Assembly: GCF_018873765.1 (NCBI RefSeq)
Contig: NC_057925.1
Location: 4,537,568 to 4,601,567 of the forward strand
Reading direction: 5' to 3'
DNA: 64,000 nucleotides
Origin: Telopea speciosissima
Taxonomy: Eukaryota; Streptophyta; Magnoliopsida; Proteales; Proteaceae
The translations under genes and the position numbers were made by a program. A model generated the notes under the pieces. That model saw only the letters and a program-made list of their open reading frames with translations, was not told the DNA's origin and did not search any database. Shown one piece after another: positions 12,513 through 22,169 of the stretch (positions within the stretch are counted from its first letter, which is position 1; each line of letters opens with the position of its first letter).

Positions 12513-12789
12513 ACACGCCCACCACTTACGGGATTCACCTCCTCTCCAGTGCGGGGTGGCGTGGAAGATGCCCGGCATTGCACCAGAGCTCGACACATGG
12601 CCGAGGTGCCGTTCAAACGGTGAGGATGATGTGCACTACTGAACTGGAAGTCCTTCTCTTCATCGCATGTGTACCTCGCTCAGATGTGCACTTCTATCCT
12701 CATCGTTTGAACAACACATCAGCCACTTGTTGAGCTTTGGTGCCACGCCGAAAATCTTCTAGCTTGGGTGTGTTGGAGGGAAAATTATC

Positions 12790-12955
12790 TCCTACGATTT
12801 TTTGCCTGATACAATTCCCTAGTTTTTCTAATAAGAGAGGGGTGGACCCGACCTGGGCAGTGTGCTTGGACAGGGGGTAAAGTGGTCATTTCCGCCCCCT
12901 ATGAGAGGAATTGTAGGAACTGTACCAGAAAGGAAACCGCAAGGGATAAAGATCC
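12790..12955. mobile_element. GC-rich palindromic MITE, TTATC type
   Basis: The left end TTATCTCCTACG and the right end (complement TTTATCCCTTGCGG) are inverted. The inside includes GGGCAGTGTGCTTGGACAGG followed by GGGTAAAGTGGTCATTTCCG, the shared core. Related copies are at 19907-20040, 20190-20338 and, truncated, 32186-32290. Confidence 0.5.
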
Positions 12956-12983
12956 GTGTTGGAGAGGAGATCGACCTATCCCC

Positions 12984-13224
12984 ACACACACACCACATGC
13001 AGACATGTACACACCACACGTGCAAGTACCACACATACATGATATACCACACACGTGTATTGCGTGTGCATACGCACCACTTATACACAACACACTTACC
13101 ACACGCGTGCTCACACACACACCAGTACACCACACACCCATGCATGTGCGTGCACATGCACACTCTCATGCAGATGCACATGCGTGCGCACACACCCCAC
13201 TTGCATCTAAACACATGTGCACAA
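12984..13224. repeat. CA-rich degenerate microsatellite 2
   Basis: The tract is imperfect (CA)n with CATG, CGTG and CACC interruptions, similar in kind to 12330-12512. The 400 bases containing a MITE between the two suggest one longer CA tract that was split. No coding function is inferred from the long ORFs here. Confidence 0.8.
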
Positions 13225-13397
13225 AGAGAGAGAAGAGTTCTTTGTGGGGAATGTGACCTCTGAGCTTATAAGAACCAATGAGAATATACACAGAAGCATC
13301 AACAGGGGGCATTTTTGCCTTTCATTGAAGTGTGGTGATCATTTTACCCCTTTTTGTTTAAGTGCAGCATGCACACTCCCCCCCTCTTTCCAGATTT

Positions 13398-13555
13398 GGA
13401 TCCTCTGTAGCGCAACATGGAGTGTAGCACACCATCCGACGGCCCGCAATGTTTGGGCATGCAGCCCAACACAAAAGCTGTGTTGGGTTGCATGCCCAAA
13501 CACTGTGGGCCGTCGGATGGTGTGCTACACTCCATGTTGCACTACAGAGGAGCCC
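13398..13555. mobile_element. foldback MITE with ~60-bp arms
   Basis: The left arm CCTCTGTAGCGCAACATGGA and onwards is mirrored by a right arm ending TCCATGTTGCACTACAGAGG, with the pair meeting around ACACAAAAGCTGTG at 13470-13484. The arms are nearly identical, and the palindrome is the strongest hairpin in this part of the window. Confidence 0.65.
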
Positions 13556-13680
13556 AAGGCCCTCCCTCCCTACCTAACCTTTGTGTTGGGCTGCATGCCC
13601 AAACACTGTGGGCCGTCGGATGGTGTGCTACACTCCATGTCGCAGTACAGAGGAGCCCAAGGCCCTCCCTCCCTACCTAA
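13483..13680 (+). repeat. tandem duplication of foldback right arm
   Basis: The block beginning TGTTGGGTTGCATGCCC (about 13483) and running through GGAGCCCAAGGCCCTCCC is repeated from about 13582 to 13675 with few changes. This yields three copies of the arm sequence, one inverted and two direct. Confidence 0.65.
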
Positions 13681-13689
13681 GTTCTTTTC

Positions 13690-14430
13690 CCAAAACATTT
13701 TTTACTCTGACAAACTGAAAAACAAATTGGTTTCAATTAAGCAAACAAAGAATGAACTCAGGATCAATTCAAGAAAAAGTGTTCCAAAGATGCTAAGTTC
13801 TTAAGAAGTTGGAGTGTTGGATATATATTTGGCTGGCTTACACTATAAAGAGAGGAATCAAACACTAAAATTGACATAAGAATATATAGTCGGATGGAAT
13901 GAATTCAGGAAATTAAAAACCTCTTCAATTAGATGATCATTAAGCTTGTTCATGAACTCACCTGATCAGACAGCAACAAGAAACAACACCAGCTGAATAG
14001 GGTCAAGGTTGGAGCATCTGTCCATGTTAATTAAAAACATGTTTTAGTACTAATTAAGCACTCAAAGTCTATCTAGATTGGGGGTTTAGCTATCTTTAGA
14101 TACAATACAAACTACTCTCTCTCTCTCTCTCTCTCAGATAGCTAGGTAAGAGATAGAAATGAAACCCAAATGCAAGTCCAAGAAGGAGGGGAAGGATGTG
14201 TTGAGGTGAAACATACCTTGAGATTCACAATTGAAGCATAAGAAGCTCTACCCACCAAAGTCTCCTCCAAACTATAGAGACTGATTAGAGTGATTCTTAT
14301 GACGAGATTATAGTGTTCTAGCCAACCTCAATGCCATTTTACCTACCTTAATCAGTGAGAGAGAGAGAGAGAGAGAGAGAGGAAAAGTCTTAAGTTTAGG
14401 GCCAACACGCCACTTGATAATTAAGGGTTC
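13690..14430. other. spacer with GA/CT microsatellites
   Basis: It contains a CT run near 14116-14135 and a GA run near 14357-14382. No gene is supported. Confidence 0.5.
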
Positions 14431-14434
14431 GGAC

Positions 14435-14645
14435 TTGGCTCTTGTGCAGCCGTGACAGGAGCTACATAGGTGCAGCACGAAAACCACCCCAAATACAAGG
14501 GCGGGGGGTCATGTCACATGTGGGGCCCAGGTAGGACCCACCTGTTAAATGACTATCTTACTCTTGTTTTTGCTGTCATTTAGCTGTGCTGCACTTGTGC
14601 TGCTCCCTCCATGGCTGCAGAAGATCTTTTTCCGTTCTGACTTCG
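14435..14645. mobile_element. GC-rich palindromic MITE, GTGCAGC type
   Basis: The left side (GTGCAGCCGTGACAGGAGC, GGTGCAGCAC) is matched by the right side read in complement (CTGCAGCCATGGAGGGAGC, AAGTGCAGCAC). The core is GGGCGGGGGGTCATGTCACA. It fits the family of GC-rich elements with a G-run followed by GGTCAT. Exact ends are uncertain. Confidence 0.4.
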
Positions 14646-14649
14646 TGTC

Positions 14650-16370
14650 TAATTCTTAGAGGTCCGGGCTGATAGATTTACCGATAAACGGAAACTAATT
14701 AACTACTTCGCTAAATGATCAACTTGCTAATGTGACTTTTAGTTTTTAATAGATTTCATTTTTATGTTTTATTCCTTTTTTTAAAGCTATAAATGAAACT
14801 ACATAACCCCATAGTCCTTCCATAAAATAAAAAAAAAACAAAAACCTATAGTCCTTTATCGTGTATTCAATGTAAATTTTGGTCCACTTGATCTCTTAAG
14901 AGAGGGACCCATGTGAGATTAGATATTCTTGTTAAAGTTCTAAAAAACTAAATGGCTCCACTATTTAATCAGTTTTAATTTATAATCATTTCATCCATTA
15001 CTCTCAACATAAAAGGGTTTAGTACAAAATTAGTGGTTGTGTGGAAATTAATATGGTCCACGTAGGATTCCCAAATGTAATATTCTTCATCAGTAGAATA
15101 GAAAAAGAATAATACATTTAATTGATATATGAAACTGGGATGCTCATATGGTAGAACTACAATTCACTCTGATATAAGTGAGCTCAATAAGGGCTGAGGA
15201 TTAATTATTAAAATTAAAACCATCTTATTCTACTCAAGTCACCATTATCTCAACTAAATGGCATTTTACCAAAAAATAAAAACTATTTTGCTTACGAAAA
15301 GATATTTACAGAATGTAAGGAAAATATAGACTTGTTTGAAACGGCTTTAAGAGCCATTTATGTAAGAAATATCCATTACACAAACAGGGTCAAAATTAAA
15401 CAGAGGTAATGCACTCTACCTCCAGATAGTCCCAAGAAAATGTTTGAATCGTCTAACGCCATTGTCTCCGATCAACTCCGGTCAAATACTTATCCGCCGA
15501 TATACTCTCTGTATCTAGCAGAATACTGTCAATGGCAGAGAGGGTTGATATCTAGTCTTTTCTTCTCTCACAAAAATACTCCTTGATGGTGAAGAGTGAT
15601 CCAGTACATTAGACTAGAACCCTCAAAATCCTTATCCCTTTGTAACTACCACCATCAGGTAGTTTCCATGTTTCCCTCATGGATAGGGAAGTGCACTAAC
15701 CACCTTTTAGCAAAACTAACTTAAGTGATGTGGCACTTTGGGCCACATCAGCCAACAATTTATTCTAACAATCGCTGAAACTACATGTCTGTACATAATT
15801 TAAATTGTGCCGAGGAGAAATTAGAAGTTAATTTAGCTAACTCCAAAAAGGGGTGGAGGATGTTCCAAGGGATTGTATGAGAATGAGTAGGATGACAGAG
15901 GTTTGTTAGCTTGTCATTTGTACACCAGACTTCCTTGATGTTCCAAGGAATTGTATGGAACGATATCTTTTTCTGTTTTAATTCGGGAAAAATGATTTAC
16001 ACATTGCTCTCTCTCTCTCTCTCTCTAACATTTTCTAACACTCTCTCCCCTCTATGACTATTTGGGACCTTTGAGTAAACAAATCGTAAAGTACTCCCTC
16101 CCGATGCCCATTGGCTTAGCATGGGAGATGCAATTACATGTGGACCGCGTGTAAATCTCTTCCCTTTAAATTAAAATTGAATAAGAAAGCAGTGCTTAGA
16201 TGAAGGACATTTAGAAACTATAGAGCATCTTTTGGACAACCATTGACACCATTCAATAGAGATCAGCTGTTTGTTTGTTTCATCAGTGGTTTCATTCAGT
16301 TACAAGTGCAAGGGATTTGCCACAGTGGCAATTGGACTTAATTATTTTCCATTTTTGCTATGGTCATAAT
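14650..16370. other. intergenic spacer, no gene seen
   Basis: The stretch is AT-rich. A short phrase around TTCCAAGG(G/A)ATTGTATG recurs near 15860 and 15940, and a CT run lies at 16007-16026. No coding region or bounded transposon could be defined. Confidence 0.45.
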
Positions 16371-16378
16371 AAATTTAA

Positions 16379-16489
16379 GGCTATGTTTGGAAGCCAAGAA
16401 AAGCACAAATATAATAAGGCAAAAATTATTGCATAATCATGATTTTTGCTTCATTATATTTGTTCTTTTCTTAGCATCCAAACATAGCC
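16379..16489. mobile_element. Tourist-like MITE
   Basis: The 111-bp element starts GGCTATGTTTGGAAGCCAAG and ends with CATCCAAACATAGCC, giving an inverted repeat of about 20 bp. TTAA is present on both sides (16375-16378 and 16490-16493). The GGC-tGTTTGG terminus is typical of PIF/Harbinger (Tourist) MITEs. Confidence 0.65.
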
Positions 16490-16499
16490 TTAAAGGTTC

Positions 16500-17690
16500 A
16501 GCACAACATTTTAACACTCGATTTCCTATTTGGTGGCAGAATTAATTCCTTCAACTTCATCCTTGTCATAAGGATACATATTGTGACCAATAATTAATTT
16601 CTTGAAAGGGGGAAAAAATAAAAAATGGCCACCCAAGCTCTCTTCATTTGAGGTGATGTAGTGATCCTATGATTAGACTTCCAGACAATGAGTTCCATCA
16701 GTAACCTCCCGTGTCCTATTGTCGATAATACCCTTTTCCAATTCAATCCAAAGATCAGATGAGATGGCTTAAAAGGTTTCCGGCCTTTTCACCATGAGTG
16801 AAGGGAAACTTGATTCTAATTCTTTAATATAAAAATGGAACAACTCATCTCAATCCGGGTAATTCAAAATTGGAGTCGGTCTTCATCTTCATGAATTTTC
16901 TTAATGTCATTCTTGAATCTGATTCTCTTTTTTTGTGATCCAAATTTGAACACTTTCATGGAGGGAAATCCACTTCAAATGCTACTGGTTTGGCTCCACC
17001 ATTGGCATTAGTTCCATGAAGAGAACTATGCCACTGACTGGCTTGCATCAATAAAGAAGGATTCCTTCTTTTTTACTTTTGACCCAAAAAGATAAAGTGT
17101 AATCTTGAACAAAATTACAAATAGCAGAGATAGTGGCAGTGAAAAAAACAAACCTTTTATGGCACTGAATGTGGAGGAACCTTGCTTTCCCAAAGCAGAA
17201 AAAAATATATTCATGTAACCTTTAACTCAAAAAATCTGCATATTTGAAGAGCTTTCTCCTTCATTCTCAATTAGGTTTTTTTTTTTTTTTTTTTGTTCCT
17301 GATGAGGAAAGTTGGAAATTAAAGAGGATAACAATCTTTAAAAGGTGGGCAGGAGATTGGAGCCTGGAAAGGATGTGAGGTCTAGGAATTTTGCAGAACT
17401 ATAGAGTAGCAGATGCTTTTGTAATTCTAGTTTTAATATATGGAGCAATCAGCCTTCTCACTAGATCATACAAAAGATAGTAAATTTTCATCATTTTAAA
17501 TATCTTAATTTTGATTGCAATAAACAAAATCACAATCAAATTTCTTTTTTAAAAAGACAGAGATGATAACATACCAACAATGATGGATCCTAACCATTAG
17601 GGGTGGTTTCAACCCAAACAAAAAAAAACCGTTAGGGGTGGTAATAGTGAATGATAACGCATGCACATGCATTGCACATGTTTTACAAAA
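16500..17690. other. intergenic spacer, no gene seen
   Basis: There is a T-run at 17276-17294. Minus-strand ORFs here are short and lack recognisable domains. Confidence 0.45.
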
Positions 17691-17692
17691 AA

Positions 17693-17829
17693 GGGCGAAT
17701 GTTCTCTGTGCCGCAGTATAGGCTGCGTCCAGGTACATGGACCTGCCACTCAAGGGGGGTAGGGTGGTCATTGCGCCCACCCCATGTGCCTGGGCACAGC
17801 CTGCACTACGGCACAGAGAACATTGCCCC
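17693..17829. mobile_element. GC-rich MITE family A, copy 2, 9-bp TSD
   Basis: The perfect 9-bp duplication TACAAAAAA flanks the element (17684-17692 and 17830-17838). The termini GGGCGAATGTTCTCTGTGCC and GGCACAGAGAACATTGCCCC are inverted. The core GGGGGGTAGGGTGGTCATTG is followed by CGCCCACCCC. It is the cleanest member of the group in this window. Confidence 0.75.
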
Positions 17830-17859
17830 TACAAAAAAAATATAGGTTATGGGAAAAAA

Positions 17860-18535
17860 GATCTCCACACTGTCAGTATGGAGGTGGGCGTGGGGATGCT
17901 TTTCCACATCTCCACGCCCACTTAATTACATCTCTGACACTCTTTCTCTTCTATAATCGTATTGGTTCCCTGTTCATGAAACTGATTCTTACATCTTGAT
18001 TGTTGTGGCTTTGGAAATTTTCATCTGTGGCATGGAAACCCTCTCTCACCATGTCTAGGGAGTTTTTATAGATAAACACAAATATCTACATGCGTGGTAA
18101 TCCAGATAGAGCTGAAATTTTGTGAACAGATAGACCCAAAGATTTCTTGTTCACATGTCAAGTTTTAGCAAAAATAAAATTGATCAAGTGGTAAAAATTA
18201 TTTTTTTTTGTTTTTGAGTAGGGGCTCAGTAGTGGGATTTGTTGTTGCTGCAGGTCGGGGGCAGAGATTTTTTTAATTTCAAGCCGCCTCGCTTTTTTCT
18301 GAGTGGGGGGGGGGGGGGGAGGGAGGGGCAAGTTTGATTAGCCAAATTGGTTAGTATTCCACCAGGGAAAAAACACTAGTATTTTTTTGTTGTTAAAAGA
18401 GAAAAAGGATAATTAAGCAAGAGATTTTATAGATATCATTACCCGATAGTATAGAATGAGTTAAGTAATCTTCTTTCTTAGTAATTTTTAATTAAAGATA
18501 GGCTTTTATCAAAAAAAAAAAAAAAAAAAAGTTAA
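17860..18535. other. spacer with palindrome and homopolymers
   Basis: A small inverted repeat around 17876-17920 uses GGAGGTGGGCGTGGGGATG and its complement. A G-run of about 14 lies at 18306-18319 and an A-run at 18511-18530. No gene is supported. Confidence 0.4.
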
Positions 18536-18538
18536 ACA

Positions 18539-18720
18539 TAGGCATTGTCAATCGGTACGGTATCAAAAATAGGTACCCAATGTCGATATTGTACCGTACC
18601 GTTTAAGAATACCACTTTCAATACCGAAACCATACCGTTTCAGTATGGTTTCGGTACGGTATGGAAACGGTATAAAATCTGATTAATAAAAAAACGATAT
18701 TAAAACTGTATAAATTCGAT
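18539..18720. repeat. GGTACGG-motif arm, left
   Basis: GGTACGG, GTACCGTACC and ACCGTTTC motifs repeat densely, and the block begins with a GTCAATCGGTACGG end. An inverted counterpart lies at 19556-19773. Together they look like the two subterminal regions of one hAT-like element. Confidence 0.45.
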
Positions 18721-19047
18721 ATCCATTTGGAGAATCACTGGTTCATTGACCAGATTACCAGAAAATATATACATTAGATCAAAAGAGGAAATGAAAATTC
18801 TTTATTAGGTTAATTAAAAAGAAAAAACTTAAAAACTTAAAGAAGTTAAATCCATGGGATTATACACAATTCTAATCTGAAAGTTTCTTAGAATTTTAAA
18901 GAAAAACAAAACTCAAATCCAAGAAGAAGTCTAAAACAAGAAACCGGAAAGAACAAGCAGATGCAAACGACATGAATGACGGAGAAGAAGAAGAAAACCA
19001 TACCAGTAAACTCAAGTTCAACCTTCTTCATAAATTGAGAGAGGAGA

Positions 19048-19166
19048 CGTTTATGAAATTGAAGAGTCAACAGAGCTACGCTCCCTGAGACTGCGAAAAC
19101 TACCATGAATCCGACTCCCGTGGACTTTCCCATCTCTGTCTCTGTTTTCTTCTTTTGTTGTCTCTG
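19048..19166 (-). pseudogene. exon 1 of small plant membrane protein
   Basis: On the minus strand, an ATG in a GA-rich leader opens MGKSTGVGFMVVFAVSGSVA, followed by LLTLQFHKRLLSQFMKKVEL and a GT donor after EFT. The hydrophobic stretch at residues 8-25 followed by a basic amphipathic segment matches, as far as I recall, a conserved family of small uncharacterised plant membrane proteins. In that family a KKVRFA-type segment follows in the next exon. No such second exon was found downstream on the minus strand. The exon lies between two inverted GGTACGG-rich arms, so a captured exon fragment is as likely as a live gene with a long intron. Function is unknown. Confidence 0.4.
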
Positions 19167-19555
19167 TGAGGAATGAGATTTCTTTCTCCTCTTCTTTGTC
19201 TTCTTTTTCTTCTTCAAGTCGAAACTGATCAGGCCTCAGACATCGGAGAATCCCTCTTTTAAAGAAAAGATTATGAAAGTAGAAGCGCAGCAAAACATCT
19301 TAGAGACAAATCAGGTAGGAGAAGGAGAAGGAGAAGGAGAAGAAACACAACAAATGAAAAAGGGTAAGGTGCACTCAATCGAGGAGGCTCTGCAACCTCT
19401 GCCGGAGTGCTGCTCTGGGCGCCAAGAGGAAGCCAGGAACGGCGAAGGGGAAAGGGCCGAAAGGAATTAGGGCTGATTTTAGCCTTTTACTTTTAGGATT
19501 TAATCTTAGCCGTTTAGATTTTAAGTGTTTGTTTTTGTTTTTTTTAATTTTACTA

Positions 19556-19773
19556 GTATACCCCCTAAACGGGACGGTTTCGGTACCATTTTGGTATAAC
19601 GGTACGGTTTCGGTATGTATCGACGGTATTGTATCCAATACTGATATCGTACCATACCGTGATCAATACCATTTGATCATATCGTATCGTACCGTACCAT
19701 TTTTGCTACGGTGCGGTTTGGTACGGTTTGACACGGGCGATTTTGGTTTCCGTTTCAAATTGACACCCTTACT
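19556..19773. repeat. GGTACGG-motif arm, right, hAT-like end
   Basis: GGTACGGTTTCGG motifs lead to a terminus TTGACACCCTTA, the same kind of end as the element at 38569-38920, which has a clean 8-bp duplication. It is inverted relative to 18539-18720. I found no matching 8-bp duplication outside the pair, so one element or two cannot be settled. Confidence 0.45.
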
Positions 19774-19906
19774 GAGAACAAATGAGCTAACCTAGAGAAA
19801 TTGTACGAAGGACGAACCTAACAAACTTAACTAGTACAGTGAAAATAAAGAAAAAAATGAAAAGATCTATATCTGTTCCATTTCCAAGGCAGGTATATTT
19901 TCCCAA

Positions 19907-20040
19907 GTTCCACTAATAGAGGGGGTGGAAATAATCACCCTACCTTTGTCGAACACACTGTCCAAGTGGAGTCCACCCCTCCCCCCCCCCCCCCCCTCTC
20001 CCTCTATTAGAGGAACTTGGGGAAATAGAGCAGGCAGACA
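19907..20040. mobile_element. GC-rich palindromic MITE with C17 run
   Basis: TTTCCCAAGTTCC at the left and GGAACTTGGGGAAAT at the right are inverted. The inside has GGGGGTGGAAATAATCACCC, the core in reverse, and a run of 17 C at 19980-19996. The interior AACACACTGTCCAAGTGG aligns with the elements at 20190 and 12790. Confidence 0.5.
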
Positions 20041-20189
20041 ATGGAGTAGATAAAAATACACTAAAAGTATAGTTTATGTAATGTAGTATAACATTTAGGA
20101 AAAAAATTTTATTCACCATTTGGAAGGGTTCAGCCAACATGTTCTTAAACCATCCCCTATTTATGAATGGTCGAACATAAATCCTAGAT

Positions 20190-20338
20190 CTTTATCGCCT
20201 ATGGTTCCCTACCCGGCACGGTTCCTACAGTTCCCTAACAAGGGGGACGAAATGACCATTCCACCCCTTGACTGAACACTCTGCCAAGTGGGGACCACCC
20301 CAGGGAACCGTACTGGAGAGGGAACAATAGGAGATAAT
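20190..20338. mobile_element. GC-rich palindromic MITE, TTATC type
   Basis: The termini TTATCGCCTATGGTTCCCT and, in complement, TTATCTCCTATTGTTCCCT are strong inverted repeats. The core in reverse reads GGGGGACGAAATGACCATTC. This is the best-bounded copy of the TTATC-type group. Confidence 0.6.
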
Positions 20339-20344
20339 TTTTCC

Positions 20345-20611
20345 ATAAACCCCACTATTGCACGATAACCCTCTCCTGCCCATCCGAAAACCATGATCAA
20401 GGGATTCCCCTTCACTATGGCTAAAGGAAAATCCTAAGAATTATGCAAGAACCACAACATAAAAAAAATTAAGGTTGAAAAACTCTCTATTGCAGATTGG
20501 AAAACAACCAATTTAGGTATAAGATTACTTGAAGAAGGCCCAAAAAGATATGTATTACAACCTAACAAATTCAAATTTCCTTTGTTTTTTTCAATGTAAA
20601 ATGCGCAGATT

Positions 20612-20647
<36 letters not shown>

Positions 20648-21110
20648 CAAGATCAACACTTACTAGCAAGAGCAGAGTGAAAGAGAGGCAAGATCAACAA
20701 TTTTCTTTGCACCTTACTTTGAACAAAACACCCCCACTGAAAAGTTTCCATTTGTTTTCTTCTTTTCACTTTACCTTTACCAATGATATTTTATTCAACT
20801 TCACACAACAGTGCAAAACTATGCCTAAACGTTGGTTAATAGGAATTCAAAACGGGATAAGAACTCCTAAACTTTTAATACCTGTCTGTCAGGATATTCC
20901 TACCGGCCATTCCATTTAACAACAATTGGTATTAGTCACTACTTGCCATGTGGTAGACATATGTATGTAATACTGGAGAGGCTATTTCCATGATTCAAAC
21001 ACCCCATTAGTATTACTCTGATTAGTTTACACTGATACTACACATCTTCCAACCGAACCTGTTCAAAGATGTATAATATCTGAAGATTTCTCATGGGAAG
21101 CCCTTGAACT
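20345..21110. other. spacer with GA microsatellite
   Basis: A GA run occupies about 20614-20645. Nothing coding is supported. Confidence 0.45.
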
Positions 21111-21690
21111 TGTTTACACCCAGTTTACGCTCACCACATCATGGTCGAGATGGACCTTGGTCGAGAGACAGCTCGGCCAGAGAAGGGACTGATTGCACTC
21201 CAACGCCTTCGGTCAGGAATCGTTTCATCGGCCAAGAAGGTGAGTAGTTACCATCACAGGCAGTTTCTTTACAGTTGGAGCCAAGGAGTAGTGATAACTT
21301 GAACGTGGCTGGATTTTGGCCGATAACCAAGGGAACCGTCTCCAACGGTTACAGTTGCTATAAATAAGCAGGAGACGCAGAGAAAAGGCATCAATCAAAC
21401 ACACAGAAAACCTGCAGTTTATTTATCTTTCCTTTCGTGCATTGTATTTTCCTTTGTTCTTAGAATGGTGTGAACTTAAGGTTTCTTTCGCTTTATGCAC
21501 CATTTTGATTTGCACTGTAGATTGTTCACGACAAGTAATTCAAGTGCAATTCCATACGAGTTTCCGGACCATCTGTTTGTTCTGCTACCCTTGAGAAGTC
21601 CTCGGATTACCGGGGCACGAGTAGAACCCCTGATAGCCACGGTTAGCCTGTGTCCTATTACATATCCGATCATACTGTAGCGTTCACAGG
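21111..21690 (+). repeat. solo-LTR-like sequence, candidate
   Basis: GTTGCTATAAATAAGCAGG near 21352 looks like a plant LTR TATA box, followed by leader-like sequence and CT-rich stretches. Plausible TG and CA ends lie near 21111 and 21687. No 5-bp duplication could be matched, so the boundaries are only suggested. Confidence 0.3.
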
Positions 21691-21694
21691 AAAT

Positions 21695-22165
21695 TGAGCA
21701 TAACAGAACTACAGCTTAAATTTTGGAAAATGGAAGAATTGACTCAAACATGGAGTGCCCACACATGTTCAAACCCCATACTTGTGCAGCATACACACAT
21801 GGGAGTGCTCAAGTTTTCTCCTTTGGTGCAACGTAACTACCAAAATATTCAATAAGCTGAGTACAAGATTCTCAAGCATCTATTCAATTAATCACTATTT
21901 CTTGTAAGTGGCAGATACTTCCTGCCAAGTCAAAATTTAAAGTACAAACTGCTGACCTCTTTCTAAGAAGATCTGTCTGTATGCCCATACCCTACCTAAG
22001 GTTTCCACCAATGCCACCAGAAATAAATTCCCAGAAAACATACAATGAAAATAAAGTAATATACTGCCTCACAGGGAATAAGAAAAAAATTGAAAGGGTA
22101 AATGCAAGTGGGGAACAAAAATCAGTTGATAATTACCTACAGGAATGGTAAAATCCTATATCTGT
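21695..22165. other. 3' flank of DiT1, no gene seen
   Basis: This sequence downstream of the translocator stop codon presumably contains its 3' UTR and polyadenylation region. No other feature is evident. Confidence 0.4.
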
Positions 22166-22169
22166 TCCT

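Noticed and set aside
12286-13263. Several ORFs of 74-133 codons on both strands
   Set aside because: They are translations of the CA/GT-rich repeats (Cys-Val or His-Thr strings) and have no domain or gene structure.
13217-13804. 195-codon plus-strand ORF
   Set aside because: It runs through the foldback MITE and its duplicated arm; the peptide is repeated because the DNA is repeated.
19273-19470. Plus-strand Glu/Gly-rich ORF
   Set aside because: It is the complement of the leader of the minus-strand exon; GAA/GGA repeats explain the open frame.
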